A DNA stretch of 64,000 nucleotides, taken from assembly GCF_036014195.1 (NCBI RefSeq), contig NZ_CP107918.1, positions 5,828,001-5,892,000 on the forward strand, written 5' to 3'. Of this stretch, positions 8,064 to 17,460 are shown piece after piece. This stretch comes from Streptomyces sp. NBC_00442 (lineage in GTDB: Bacteria; Actinomycetota; Actinomycetes; Streptomycetales; Streptomycetaceae). Each line of letters starts with the position of its first letter. Position 1 is the first letter of the stretch. The notes under the pieces are model-generated. The model saw only the letters and a list, made by a program, of their open reading frames with translations. It was not told where the DNA came from and made no database searches. Made by a program: the position numbers and the translations under genes.

Positions 8064-10490
8064 TCAGGGGGACGGTTTCGGTGGGGGAGACGTGCGGTGG
8101 CGGGGTCGTAGGCGTGAGCCAAGTGCGCGGACCCGCCACGCCACCCCCTCCCTCACCCGGCCCCAGCGGCGCGCCACCGTCCAGATCACCCGGACAGCTG
8201 AGCGAGGCGCGACAATCGCTCGCAGGGTCTCCCACCGCGTCGCTGCCGCGCGCAGCCCTGCCGTCACGCGGGCCACGTCGTCCGCAAGGCCCGGCGTCGG
8301 CCGCGGGTCCGGGGCGTACAGCACCTGCTCCACCGCGCCCGCCGCCCGCTGGACCGATGCGGCGGCCGCTCCGGTGAGGCGGCCGAGGAGGATCACCCGG
8401 GTCGCCGCCTTGCGGGGCGTCAGCGACTCGTCGGGCGGGATGCCGTGGTCCCAGGCCGTGTCGGTGATCTCCTGCCAGGCGGCCAGCGTGCGGGCCACCG
8501 CGTCGGCCGGGGTGCGGCCGCCCGAGCCGAGCCGCCTGGCCCGGATCCTCCTGCGCCACAGCAGCGGCAGCAGGGGCAGCACGAGCAGCGCGGCCACGCC
8601 CAGGACCGTACCGATGAGGGCGGGGGCGGACGGGCCGCTGTCCTGCGGGCTCGTCGCGGTCGCCGCCGCGCTCGGGCCGCAGTCGCCCAGGCGCCGTGCG
8701 CTCGGCGGGCAGGAGTCGGCGGCGGAGGGCGCCGCCGAGGGCTCGGCCGAGGCGCTCCTGGCCGGCTGGGCCGGGCCGCTCGGGGTGCCGGCGGGGGTTT
8801 CCTGCCGGGTGTAGTCGGGGGCGCTGCCCCGCGTCGGCGTCGGCTCGAAGCGCGTCCAGCCCACGCCCTCGAAGTACAGCTCGGGCCAGGCGTGCGCGTC
8901 GCGCAGCCCCACCGACATCGTGCCGTCCGAGCGCGGCTCACCGGGAGTGAAGCCCACCGCGACCCGGGCGGGGATGCCCAGGGTGCGGGCCATCGCGGCC
9001 ATCGAGAAGGAGAAGTGGACGCAGAACCCCTGCTTCTCCCTGAGGAAGTTGGCTATCGCCTCGGTGCCGCTGCCCGACGAGACGTGCGTGTTGTAGGTGA
9101 AGCCGCCGCTGGTGGAGAACCAGTCCTGGAGCTTGACCGCCCGCTCGTAATTGTTGGCGGCGCCGCTCGTGACCTGCCGCGCCGTTGCGCCCACCACCGA
9201 CGGCAGCGAGTCCGGGACGCGGGTGTACTCCTTGACGAGGCTCGCGGGCGGCGCCGCCGCCTGGGCCAACTGGGCGGCCGTCGGGCGCACCAGAAGGCTG
9301 GAGACGGTGTACTGCGCGCCCCGGGTCGTCTGCTTGCGGTCGCCCACCAGCGTCCGGCCCACCGGCTCGTACCGCCAGTCGCCCTTGATCTTCACCTGGG
9401 TCGCGGGGAACGGCATCGGCAGCCAGCTCTGCGCGTACCAGCCGGCCGCCGAGACACTGGTCTGGACTTCGGTGGTGCCGACCGCGGCGCTCAGGCCGTC
9501 CGGCGGGGGCAGCGGATCGGGCACGTCCTTGATGTGACGCTCCGAGGACTTCCAGGAGGAGCCGTCGAACTCGTCGAGCGCGACGATCCGCAGATACATC
9601 TCCTGGGTGTCCTGCGCGTTGGTGTTGTACCGCATCACCTCGCGGTCCTCGGGCTGGTTGAGGCTGTTCTGCAGCGACACCAGCGGGTTGACCGCGGAGA
9701 TGGTCCCGCCGACCCCGTCGCCGCCCTCGCCGTTCGCACCGGGGCCGAGCAGCCCGCTGTCGAGAGCGGGCAGCATCGCCGGGATCACCAGCGCGATGCC
9801 GAGCGCGAGCGCCCCGATGCGCCGTCCCGTACGGACCGGGGCCAGCGGGGCCGTGTTCTCGAACATGCCCTCCTTGACCCGGCCAGGACGCGCCGAGCCG
9901 CTGAAGACCCGCCCCCACTGCGACAGCCGGTCGCGTCCCTCGGCGAGCAGCAGCAGCAGATAGCCGGCGGCCGCGATCACGAACCAGAGCCAGCTCGCGC
10001 CGCCCGGGGAGAGCCCGGCGGCCACCGAGTACAGCGCGAGCAGCGGCAGCCCGGCCGGCGCGGCGCTGCGGAACGTCACCGCGAGCGCGTCCACCGCGAG
10101 CCCGATGAGCAGCACCCCGCCGACCATCATCAGGCGGATGCCCGGGGTCGCCGGTGCCGGTATCGCGTACTGCCCGACATCCGAAGCACCCTGCTGGAGC
10201 AGGGCGTTGAGCTGGACGAATGCGTCGGGCCCCGGCAGCACTCCGACGATCGCCTGCTGCCGCGCGAACACCAGCGTCAGCGTCAGGAGCGCCACCACCG
10301 CCTGGGCGAGCACGGTGAGCGGCCGGGCCAGCGGCACCCGCCGCGCCAGCGCTCCGACCCCGCTCACGATCGCCATCAGGAAGGCGGCCTGGACGATCCA
10401 GAGCGCCGGGTCGACCAGCGGCAGCATCGAGCACGACGCCATCACCGTGGCCGCGTAGGCGCACAGCGCCAGCCGTCCGCGCCCGCTCAT
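8064..10490 (-). CDS. TgpA-type transglutaminase-like membrane protein (DUF3488/transglutaminase/DUF4129)
   Basis: An 808-residue protein with about six N-terminal membrane segments (to about residue 250). A large extracellular transglutaminase-like domain carries a triad of Cys490 (QGFCVHFSFSMAAM), His533 (LRDAHAWPELYFEG) and an acidic residue in RFEPTP, which is Glu where many members have Asp. One further membrane segment lies near residues 640-660, followed by a cytoplasmic DUF4129-like tail. It is probably a cell-surface protease or transglutaminase-like enzyme. ATG at 10490 is preferred because it overlaps the DUF58 stop (ATGA) and has AGGGGG 6 nt upstream; ATG 10496 is an alternative. 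The trio with DUF58 and MoxR is widely conserved. Confidence 0.9.
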   Translation of the reverse strand: MSGRGRLALCAYAATVMASCSMLPLVDPALWIVQAAFLMAIVSGVGALARRVPLARPLTVLAQAVVALLTLTLVFARQQAIVGVLPGPDAFVQLNALLQQGASDVGQYAIPAPATPGIRLMMVGGVLLIGLAVDALAVTFRSAAPAGLPLLALYSVAAGLSPGGASWLWFVIAAAGYLLLLLAEGRDRLSQWGRVFSGSARPGRVKEGMFENTAPLAPVRTGRRIGALALGIALVIPAMLPALDSGLLGPGANGEGGDGVGGTISAVNPLVSLQNSLNQPEDREVMRYNTNAQDTQEMYLRIVALDEFDGSSWKSSERHIKDVPDPLPPPDGLSAAVGTTEVQTSVSAAGWYAQSWLPMPFPATQVKIKGDWRYEPVGRTLVGDRKQTTRGAQYTVSSLLVRPTAAQLAQAAAPPASLVKEYTRVPDSLPSVVGATARQVTSGAANNYERAVKLQDWFSTSGGFTYNTHVSSGSGTEAIANFLREKQGFCVHFSFSMAAMARTLGIPARVAVGFTPGEPRSDGTMSVGLRDAHAWPELYFEGVGWTRFEPTPTRGSAPDYTRQETPAGTPSGPAQPARSASAEPSAAPSAADSCPPSARRLGDCGPSAAATATSPQDSGPSAPALIGTVLGVAALLVLPLLPLLWRRRIRARRLGSGGRTPADAVARTLAAWQEITDTAWDHGIPPDESLTPRKAATRVILLGRLTGAAAASVQRAAGAVEQVLYAPDPRPTPGLADDVARVTAGLRAAATRWETLRAIVAPRSAVRVIWTVARRWGRVREGVAWRVRALGSRLRPRHRTSPPPKPSP

Positions 10491-11857
10491 GACCATCCCC
10501 CTGCCGTGCCGGCCGCGCCACCGGGCGCCGCTCCCGCGTTCGTACGTTCCCGACCCGCCAGGCGCCACAGCTCGGACAGGGCGGTGCCCGGCCGTACCGC
10601 GAGCGCCGTCCACCCGCCCTCGCGCAGCAGCCGCAGCGACTCCTCCACCGGGCCGGACTCCGGCGCGCCGTGCGTCCACTCACCGCTGTCGAGCACGAAG
10701 GCGACGGCCGCGCCGCTGCGCCGCCGCATCTTCGCCGCGATCGCCGCCTGTTCCTCGTCGAGGTCGCCGAAGAAGCCGACGAGCAGCCCTTCGTTGCCGC
10801 CGCGCAGTACGTCGTACGCGCGGGAAAGACCGCCGCCGTCGGAGTGGTCGACCACCGCGAGGGTGTCCATCATCAGCCCCGCCGCGTCCGACGAGTCCTG
10901 GCCCGAGCCGGCGAAACCGCCCGAGCCCTCGCCCGGAACCGATGTGCCGGTGTCGGTCAACAGCCGGACGGAGAAGCCCCGTTCGAGCATGTGCGTCAGG
11001 GCGGATGCCGCACCCGAGACCGCCCACTCGAAGGCCGAGTCGGGACCGGCGCCCGCGTAGGCGATGCCCCGGGTGTCGAGCAGCACGGTGCACCTGGCCC
11101 GCTGCGGCTGCTCCTCGCGGCGCACCATCAGCTCGCCGTAGCGCGCGGTGGAGCGCCAGTGCACCCGGCGCAGGTCGTCGCCGTGCCGGTAGCCGCGCGG
11201 AATGACGTCGTCCTCGCCGGCGAGCGCGAGCGAGCGGTGCCGCCCGTCGCCGTACCCGGCGGCCTCGCCGGAGAGCCGCACCGGCGGCAGCGGTTCGGTC
11301 CGCGGGATGACGGTGAGCGTGTCGTACGCGCTGAAGGCGCGGGTCAGCTCGCACATCCCGAACGGGTCGGTGAGGCGCAGCTGGAGCGGCCCCAGCGGAT
11401 AGCGGCCGCGCAGGTCGGAGCGGACCCGGTAGGACACCTCGCGCTTGCCGCCGGCCTCGACGCGGTCGAGCACGAAGCGCGGGCGCGGCCCGAGCACGTA
11501 CGGCACCCGGTCCTGGAGCATGAGCAGCCCGGTGGGCAGCCGGGAGATGTTGTCGATCCGCAGCTGGACGCGGGCCTCGGAGCCGGCGGGGACCCGGCCG
11601 GGGGAGAGCCGGCGGCTGCCGGCCACGCGGTAGCGCGTGCGGTAGAGCACCACCGTGCAGACCACCGGAAGCACCGCGAGCAGCAGCCCGACCCGCAGCA
11701 GGTCCTCCTGGCCGAGCACGAAGGCGCAGATCGCGGCGGCCACGCCGGCCGCGAGGAAGGAGCGGCCGCGGGTGGTCAGGCCGGAAAGGGCGGCCCACGG
11801 GCCGCCCTTGGCCTGCTCGTCGGCGGACTCGGCGGGGACCTCCCCGGCCGCCATCAC
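10487..11857 (-). CDS. DUF58 domain-containing membrane protein
   Basis: A 456-residue protein. Two adjacent membrane segments lie near residues 32-68. A beta-rich part follows, then the conserved DUF58 segment DDLRRVHWRSTARYGELMVR (about residues 230-249), and a vWA-like C-terminal half. DUF58 proteins are almost always paired with MoxR AAA ATPases, which may act on them like a chaperone. Its GTG start overlaps the MoxR stop by 4 nt (GTGA), and its stop overlaps the transglutaminase start (ATGA). The three proteins are therefore probably made at matched levels. The precise role is unknown. Confidence 0.9.
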   Translation of the reverse strand: MMAAGEVPAESADEQAKGGPWAALSGLTTRGRSFLAAGVAAAICAFVLGQEDLLRVGLLLAVLPVVCTVVLYRTRYRVAGSRRLSPGRVPAGSEARVQLRIDNISRLPTGLLMLQDRVPYVLGPRPRFVLDRVEAGGKREVSYRVRSDLRGRYPLGPLQLRLTDPFGMCELTRAFSAYDTLTVIPRTEPLPPVRLSGEAAGYGDGRHRSLALAGEDDVIPRGYRHGDDLRRVHWRSTARYGELMVRREEQPQRARCTVLLDTRGIAYAGAGPDSAFEWAVSGAASALTHMLERGFSVRLLTDTGTSVPGEGSGGFAGSGQDSSDAAGLMMDTLAVVDHSDGGGLSRAYDVLRGGNEGLLVGFFGDLDEEQAAIAAKMRRRSGAAVAFVLDSGEWTHGAPESGPVEESLRLLREGGWTALAVRPGTALSELWRLAGRERTNAGAAPGGAAGTAGGWS

Positions 11858-12864
11858 AGCCGCCGGGCGCCGGGCGGCTGCCGGCCGTACAGCGGATTCC
11901 CGGCCTGCGGAACGGGCGTGTGCTGGAGGATTTCCAGGACGACCTGCTCGGCGGTGCGCCGGTTGAGCTGGGCCTGTGCGGTGGGCAGCAGCCGGTGGGC
12001 GAGGACGGCCACGGCGAGCGCCTGGACGTCGTCGGGCAGCGCGTACTCCCGGCCGCTCAGGGCGGCGGACGCCTTCGCCGCGCGCAGCAGATGGAGCGTG
12101 GCGCGCGGCGAGGCGCCGAGTCTGAGGTCCGGGTGGCTGCGCGTCGCGCCGACCAGCTGCACCGCGTACCGCCGCACCGCGTCGGCCACGTGCACGCCGC
12201 GAACCGCGTCGATCAGCTTCACGATGTCGTGGGCGTGTGCCACCGGCTGGAGGTCGTCGAGCGGGGAGACGGCGCCGTGCACGTCGAGCATCTTGAGCTC
12301 GGCCTCGGGCGTCGGATAGCCCATCGACACCCGGGCCATGAACCGGTCGCGCTGGGCCTCGGGGAGGGGATAGGTGCCCTCCATCTCCACCGGGTTCTGG
12401 GTGGCGACCACCATGAAGGGGCTGGGCAGTTCGTAGGTCTGCCCGTCGATGGTGACCTGCCGCTCCTCCATGGACTCCAGGAGCGCGGACTGCGTCTTGG
12501 GCGAGGCGCGGTTGATCTCGTCGCCGATCACGATCTGCGCGAAGATCGCACCCGGCTTGAACTCGAAGTCCCGCCGCTGCTGGTCGTAGATCGACACACC
12601 GGTGATGTCCGACGGCAGCAGGTCCGGCGTGAACTGGATGCGCCGCACCGAACAGTCGATGGACCTGGCCAGTGTCTTGGCCAGCATGGTCTTGCCCACG
12701 CCGGGCACGTCCTCGATGAGGAGATGCCCTTCCGCGAGCAGTACGGTCAGCGAAAGCCGTACGACCTCGGGCTTGCCCTCGATCACGCTTTCCACCGACT
12801 CGCGGACTCGCTCCGCTGTGGCGGTCAGATCGTTGAGGCTCGCTCGATCGTCATAGGTCGTCAC
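11854..12864 (-). CDS. MoxR family AAA+ ATPase
   Basis: A 336-residue AAA+ ATPase. Walker A is EDVPGVGKTMLAK (Lys58), Walker B is IVIGDEINRASPKTQ (Asp115-Glu116), and the sensor-1 region is VVATQNPVEMEGTYPLPEAQ with the downstream arginine finger in DRF. These match MoxR proteins, which help assemble or activate partner proteins with vWA domains; DUF58 directly downstream is the likely partner. GTG at 12864 is preferred over the ATG at 12939 because GAGGAGG lies 5 nt upstream and the family N-terminus starts there. First gene of the trio. Confidence 0.93.
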   Translation of the reverse strand: MTTYDDRASLNDLTATAERVRESVESVIEGKPEVVRLSLTVLLAEGHLLIEDVPGVGKTMLAKTLARSIDCSVRRIQFTPDLLPSDITGVSIYDQQRRDFEFKPGAIFAQIVIGDEINRASPKTQSALLESMEERQVTIDGQTYELPSPFMVVATQNPVEMEGTYPLPEAQRDRFMARVSMGYPTPEAELKMLDVHGAVSPLDDLQPVAHAHDIVKLIDAVRGVHVADAVRRYAVQLVGATRSHPDLRLGASPRATLHLLRAAKASAALSGREYALPDDVQALAVAVLAHRLLPTAQAQLNRRTAEQVVLEILQHTPVPQAGNPLYGRQPPGARRL

Positions 12865-13065
12865 CCGGCCCTCCTCGGCCCTTTCATACGGGCCGATGCA
12901 CAGCAAACGGCCCGGCCCACCCCGACATACGGACACCACGGCCGAACGGTTCGGTCCGATGTCACATCCGCATTCTTGTTGCCGTTGCCGCGTCGTGTCA
13001 CTCGCCTGTGGACAACCGAGGGGGATTCATGGTGAGTTGTCCCCCTATTTCCGTTCCTGGGACGC

Positions 13066-13632
13066 TCAGTCGGCCGGGTCGATCTCCCTCAGCAGGCCCG
13101 TCGTCACATCGAAGACGAAGCCGCGCACGTCGTCGACGTGCGGCAGGAACGGCGAGGTCCGCACCCGCCGCATCGACTGGCGTACGTCCTGGTCGGCGTC
13201 GCGGAACGACTCCACGGCCCAGGCCGGCCGCTGGCCCACCTCGGCCTCCAGGTCATGGCGGAACTCCTCGGTGAGCGACTCCATGCCGCAGCCCGTGTGG
13301 TGCACCAGCATGACGCTGGTGGTCCCGAGGGCGCGCTGGCTGATGGTGAGGGAGCGGATCACGTCGTCGGTGACCACGCCGCCCGCGTTGCGGATGGTGT
13401 GGCAGTCGCCGAGTTCGAGCCCGAGGGCGGCGTGCAGGTCGAGCCGGGCGTCCATGCAGGCCACGACGGCGACGCGGAGGACGGGGCGGGCATCCATGCC
13501 GGGGTTGCCGAAGGCGGCGGCGTACTGCCGGTTCGCCTCGACCAGCCGGTCGGTCACCGTGCCGCCGCCGCGGACGGTGAGGTGCGGGCGGGGGGCGGGA
13601 GGCTCTGCGGGTATGTGCGCAGGAGTCGACAT
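13066..13632 (-). CDS. Beta-class carbonic anhydrase
   Basis: A 188-residue enzyme that interconverts CO2 and bicarbonate. The zinc ligands and catalytic dyad are visible: Cys59-x-Asp61-x-Arg63 in VACMDARLDL and His112-x2-Cys115 in HHTGCGMES. The IRNAGG segment is also typical of the beta class. ATG at 13632 is chosen: an AT-rich promoter-like region precedes it and family members start near here. The gene is leftward, back to back with the dcw cluster and 201 nt from the MoxR start. It appears to be transcribed alone. Confidence 0.93.
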   Translation of the reverse strand: MSTPAHIPAEPPAPRPHLTVRGGGTVTDRLVEANRQYAAAFGNPGMDARPVLRVAVVACMDARLDLHAALGLELGDCHTIRNAGGVVTDDVIRSLTISQRALGTTSVMLVHHTGCGMESLTEEFRHDLEAEVGQRPAWAVESFRDADQDVRQSMRRVRTSPFLPHVDDVRGFVFDVTTGLLREIDPAD

Positions 13633-14064
13633 GTATACGACGGTAGCCGCCGCAGATCTCCCGGTCGCGCCCTGCGGGCGGAAAAAGAGCGTCAACTCGG
13701 GCACCTGTGAGGTACCCCACAGGCCTCATGTGAACTCACCCGGACGAGTGAAAAAAGTGCTCGGCGGCGCGCTGGAGGGTTGATTGACCGCAAGGACGAG
13801 TGGACTAAAGTGGCGCGAAGTGGGAGGCGTGACGCACGGTCTCCCCCTACGCGCGACCTCCCTTGCGCAACTCCACGCTTCCGGGAAGCACGGCCTCCCG
13901 GACCATACGTTTACCCGCGTGCGCGGCGCACGTACGGCTCGGCCTCCTCCCGCCCTCCGGTCGGCTGACGCCCCTTCACCGGCGCCAGCGGTCCGCCACC
14001 ACGGCGGAGCGGTGCGGCCCGGCCCGTATGCGCGGCGGCGCGCCGGATCCTTGAGAGGGCGGCT
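13633..14064. other. dcw promoter and 5' leader region; no mraZ
   Basis: This 432-nt stretch separates the divergent carbonic anhydrase and rsmH genes. It holds the promoter and triple repeat at 13784-13823, then about 240 nt of leader before rsmH. In most bacteria mraZ would sit here, but none of the three rightward frames shows MraZ features. Short frames at 13780-14068 look like arginine-rich noise. Confidence 0.75.
13784..13823 (+). promoter_or_regulatory. dcw promoter with MraZ-box-like triple repeat
   Basis: A promoter-like pair, TTGACC (13784-13789) and TAAAGT (13806-13811), is spaced by 16 bp. Overlapping its -10 are three AGTGG repeats at 13799, 13809 and 13819, exactly 10 bp apart. 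MraZ regulators are known to bind three or four TGG(G)-containing direct repeats at 10-bp spacing in front of dcw operons. The site would place the repressor on the same face of the helix over the -10. The regulator is not encoded next to it. Confidence 0.6.
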
Positions 14065-15015
14065 TTGAGCCAGCGACACGTCCCGGTGATGCTCCAGCGA
14101 TGCTTGGACATGTTGGCCCCGGCCCTGACCGAGCCGGGTGCGGTCGTCGTCGACTGCACCCTCGGCCTCGGCGGCCACAGCGAGGCCCTGCTCACCCAGT
14201 TCCCCGAGGCGCGCCTGATCGCCCTCGACCGCGACAAGGAAGCCCTGCGCCTGTCCGGCGAGCGCCTCGCCCCCTTCGGGGAGCGCGCCACCCTGGTCCA
14301 CGCCGTCTACGACGAACTCCCCGAGGTCCTCGAACGTCTCGGCATCCCGCGCGTCCAGGGCGTCCTGTTCGACCTCGGCGTCTCCTCGATGCAGCTCGAC
14401 GAGGCCGACCGCGGCTTCGCCTACGCCCAGGACGCGCCCCTGGACATGCGCATGGACCAGTCGACCGGCATGAGCGCCGCCGAGGTGCTCAACACCTACC
14501 CGGCCGGAGAACTCGTGCGGATCCTGCGGCTGTACGGCGAGGAGAAGCAGGCCAAGCGGATCGTCTCGGCGATCGTGCGCGAGCGCGAGAAGGAGCCGTT
14601 CACCAACAGCGCCCGGCTCGTCGAACTGATCCGCGACTCGCTGCCGCAGGCCGCCAAGCGCACCGGCGGCAACCCCTCCAAGCGCACCTTCCAGGCGCTG
14701 CGCATCGAGGTCAACGGCGAACTCGCCAGCGTGGAGCGGGCGATCCCCGCCGCCGTCGGGGCCATCGCGGTCGGCGGCCGCGTCGCGGTGCTCTCCTACC
14801 AGTCGCTGGAAGACCGCATCGTCAAGCAGGTGTTCGCGGCCGGCGCCGCCAACACCGCACCACCCGGGCTGCCGGTGGTGCCCGAGCGTTACCAGCCGCG
14901 GCTCAAGCTCCTCACCCGCGGCGCCGAACTCCCCACGGAGGAGGAGGTCGCCGAGAACCGGCGCGCGGCCCCCGCCCGGCTCCGAGGGGCCCAGCGGATC
15001 AGGGAGGACGTGTGA
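14065..15015 (+). CDS. rsmH: 16S rRNA (cytosine(1402)-N(4))-methyltransferase RsmH (MraW)
   Basis: A 316-residue enzyme that uses SAM to methylate N4 of C1402 in 16S rRNA, in the decoding centre. Family motifs are plain: N-terminal [13 protein letters not shown], the SAM site [13 protein letters not shown] (about residues 32-44), [20 protein letters not shown] (about 101-120) and [18 protein letters not shown] (about 205-222). The start is TTG at 14065 with a GAGAGGG site 5-12 nt upstream; the homologous N-terminus begins there. First gene of the dcw run. Its stop overlaps the ftsL GTG (GTGA). Confidence 0.96.
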   Translation: MSQRHVPVMLQRCLDMLAPALTEPGAVVVDCTLGLGGHSEALLTQFPEARLIALDRDKEALRLSGERLAPFGERATLVHAVYDELPEVLERLGIPRVQGVLFDLGVSSMQLDEADRGFAYAQDAPLDMRMDQSTGMSAAEVLNTYPAGELVRILRLYGEEKQAKRIVSAIVREREKEPFTNSARLVELIRDSLPQAAKRTGGNPSKRTFQALRIEVNGELASVERAIPAAVGAIAVGGRVAVLSYQSLEDRIVKQVFAAGAANTAPPGLPVVPERYQPRLKLLTRGAELPTEEEVAENRRAAPARLRGAQRIREDV

Positions 15016-15524
15016 GCAAACCGGCCAGGCAGCTGCGCGGCACGGCCGCTCGGCTCGGCAGGCTGATGCCGGCGCAGGGGCCCAACAGCGCCGCCCGCAC
15101 CCCGTTCGTGCTGCTCGTCGTCGCGTTGCTCGGCGGCGGGCTCATCACCCTCCTGGTGCTGAACTCCGCCCTGAACGCGGGCTCGTTCAAGCTCAGCGAA
15201 TACCGCAGACAGACCACCGAACTCACCGACGAGCAGCAGGCGCTCCAGCGGGACGTCGACGACCTGTCCGCCCCCGACGCGCTGTCCCGCCGGGCCGGCG
15301 ACCTCGGCATGGTCCCCGGCGGCAACCCCGTCTTCCTCGGCCCCGACGGCACCGTCAAGGGCGTTCCCACCCCCGCGGGCGAGCCCTCGCCGGCCGAGGC
15401 GGCCGAACCGTCACCGCTGCCCGCGGCCCAGCAGAACCAGGCTCCCGCGCCCCAGCCCAAGCACCACACCCCGGCCGCCCGGCCCCACAAGCCCGCGAAG
15501 ACCTCCCCGACTCCCGGCAGGTGA
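15012..15524 (+). CDS. ftsL: Cell division protein FtsL
   Basis: A 170-residue single-pass membrane protein. Short cytoplasmic N-terminus, one membrane segment (about residues 31-54, [20 protein letters not shown]), and then a coiled-coil stretch (about 60-95, [19 protein letters not shown]). The C-terminal 60 residues are rich in Pro, Ala and Gln and probably disordered. In other bacteria FtsL binds FtsB/FtsQ and activates FtsWI; the identification rests on position between rsmH and ftsI and on topology, as FtsL sequences diverge widely. GTG at 15012 overlaps the rsmH stop. Confidence 0.88.
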   Translation: MSKPARQLRGTAARLGRLMPAQGPNSAARTPFVLLVVALLGGGLITLLVLNSALNAGSFKLSEYRRQTTELTDEQQALQRDVDDLSAPDALSRRAGDLGMVPGGNPVFLGPDGTVKGVPTPAGEPSPAEAAEPSPLPAAQQNQAPAPQPKHHTPAARPHKPAKTSPTPGR

Positions 15525-15528
15525 CGCA

Positions 15529-17445
15529 GTGAGTGCCAAGGAACCCCCGCGCCGCCGGGTGCCCGCGCCGGCCCGGCCCCGGCCGCAGGCCCGCAGGCCC
15601 GCGCCGAAGAAGTTCAAGCGCGGTAGCCACCGGCCGCGGCTGCGCCTGGTCAGCCTCGGGCTCACCCTGGTCATGCTGGCCTTCGTCGTACGGCTGCTCC
15701 AGGTGCAGGCCGTGGACGCCAGCGCGTACGCGGCCAAGGCCGACAAGAACCGGTACGCCAGCTACACGCTGCCCGCCGAGCGCGGCCGGATCACCGACCG
15801 GGCCGGCATCGCGCTGGCCACCAGCGTCGACGCGTACGACATCACGGCCGACCCCACCTTGTTCACCCCCGAGGCGACCAAGATCCCGGACGCCGCGGAG
15901 CAGGCGGCCGCGCTGCTCGCGCCGCTGGTCGGCAAGAGCCAGGCGGAGCTCGCCAAGAAGCTCAAGACCCCCAAGACCCGCTACGTGGTGCTCGCCCGCC
16001 GACAGACCCCGCAGGTCTGGAACCAGATCAAGGACCTCAAGAAGGTCTTCACCGAGAAGGCGGCCACCGACCGCGCCAAGGGCGGCCCCGGCGCCAATGT
16101 GCTGGCCGGCGTACTCAACGAGTCCAGCACCAAGCGGGTGTATCCGAACGGCGATCTCGCCGCCGGGATACTGGGCTACGTCAACGCCGAGGGCAAGGGC
16201 GGCGGCGGCCTGGAGTCGTCCCTGAACAAGGAACTGGCCGGCACCGACGGCAAGATCTCCTACGCCCAGTCCGGCGGCCGCCGGGTGCCCACGGCCGGCA
16301 CCCACGAGACGCAGGCCGTGCCCGGTTCCGACGTCGAACTCACCATCGACCGGGACATCCAGTGGATGGCGCAGAAGGCCATCGCCGACCAGGTCGCCGA
16401 GTCCCACGCCGACCGCGGGTACGTCATAGTGCAGCGGTCCGACACGGGCGAGGTCCTGGCCATGGCCAACGCGCCCGGCTTCGACCCCAACAACATCGCC
16501 CAGGCCAATGCGGCCGCCATGGGCAACGCGGCGCTCCAGGACGCCTTCGAGCCCGGATCCACCGCCAAGGTCATGTCCATGGCCGCGGTCCTGGAGGAGG
16601 GCGTCGCGACGCCGGAGACCCATGTGGTGGTGCCCAACCGGCTCCAGCGCGGCGACCGCCTGTTCAAGGACGACGTCGACCACGCCACCTGGAACCTGAC
16701 GCTCAACGGTGTCCTCGCCAAGTCCAGCAACATCGGCACCATCCTCGCCGTCGAGCAGCTCGGCAAGACCGACGCCCAGGCCGACGGCGTGCTCTACTCC
16801 TACCTGCGCAAGTTCGGCATCGGCCTGCCCAGTGGACTCGGCTTCCCCGGCGAGACCCCCGGCATCCTCGCCCCGGCGAACAAGTGGTCCACTTCGCAGC
16901 AGTACACGGTCCGCTTCGGCCAGGGCCTCTCGCTCAACGCGATGCAGGCGGCCTCGGTGTACTCGACCATCGCCAACGGCGGCGTACGCGTCGAGCCGAC
17001 CCTGGTGCGCGGCACCAAGGGGCCGGACGGGCGGTTCACTCCGGCGCCCGCGCCCAAACAGACCCGGGTGGTGAGCGAGAAGACCGCCAAGACCCTCGCC
17101 CAGATGCTCGAATCGGTCGTCGGCGACGCCGAGGGCACCGGAACCAAGGCCGCCATCCCCGGCTACCGCGTCGCGGGCAAGACCGGCACCGCCAACCGGG
17201 TCGACCCCAAGACCGGCACCTACAAGGGCTACACCGCGTCCTTCGCGGGCTTCGCCCCCGCCGACAACCCCAAGATCACCGTCTACTGCGCCATCCAGAA
17301 CCCCACCAAGGGCAGCTACTTCGGCGGCCAGATCTGCGGCCCCATCTACAAGCAGGTCATGGAGTTCGCCCTCAAGACCCTCCAGATCCCCCCGAGCGGA
17401 GCCCAGCCGCCCAACCTGCCCGTCACCTTCGGCGGCAACGACTGA
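15529..17445 (+). CDS. ftsI: Septal peptidoglycan transpeptidase FtsI (PBP3, class B PBP)
   Basis: A 638-residue class B penicillin-binding protein. It has a basic Pro-rich cytoplasmic N-terminus, one membrane anchor (about residues 40-62), the PBP dimerisation domain from about 75 to 250, and a transpeptidase domain. The active-site motifs are Ser344-x-x-Lys347 (FEPGSTAKV), Ser399-Ser-Asn401 (KSSNIGT) and Lys551-Thr-Gly553 (AGKTGTANR). It cross-links septal peptidoglycan with FtsW. GTG at 15529 is 4 nt after the ftsL stop. In S. coelicolor ftsI is needed for efficient sporulation septation but not for growth. Confidence 0.96.
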   Translation: MSAKEPPRRRVPAPARPRPQARRPAPKKFKRGSHRPRLRLVSLGLTLVMLAFVVRLLQVQAVDASAYAAKADKNRYASYTLPAERGRITDRAGIALATSVDAYDITADPTLFTPEATKIPDAAEQAAALLAPLVGKSQAELAKKLKTPKTRYVVLARRQTPQVWNQIKDLKKVFTEKAATDRAKGGPGANVLAGVLNESSTKRVYPNGDLAAGILGYVNAEGKGGGGLESSLNKELAGTDGKISYAQSGGRRVPTAGTHETQAVPGSDVELTIDRDIQWMAQKAIADQVAESHADRGYVIVQRSDTGEVLAMANAPGFDPNNIAQANAAAMGNAALQDAFEPGSTAKVMSMAAVLEEGVATPETHVVVPNRLQRGDRLFKDDVDHATWNLTLNGVLAKSSNIGTILAVEQLGKTDAQADGVLYSYLRKFGIGLPSGLGFPGETPGILAPANKWSTSQQYTVRFGQGLSLNAMQAASVYSTIANGGVRVEPTLVRGTKGPDGRFTPAPAPKQTRVVSEKTAKTLAQMLESVVGDAEGTGTKAAIPGYRVAGKTGTANRVDPKTGTYKGYTASFAGFAPADNPKITVYCAIQNPTKGSYFGGQICGPIYKQVMEFALKTLQIPPSGAQPPNLPVTFGGND

Positions 17446-17460
17446 AATCCGGAACCCTCA

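Noticed and set aside
8445..11060. Rightward 871-codon frame antisense to the transglutaminase and DUF58 genes
   Set aside because: It is Arg/Gly-rich shadow sequence without motifs, and the leftward trio has strong evidence.
12940..13065. Weak inverted repeat AGGGGG/CCCCCT near 13018-13048 as a terminator
   Set aside because: Only six pairs with a long loop; too weak to list as a feature.
13780..14068. Three overlapping short rightward frames before rsmH considered as mraZ
   Set aside because: None contains the AbrB-like repeat of MraZ; they are Arg/Pro-rich and have no convincing ribosome binding site.
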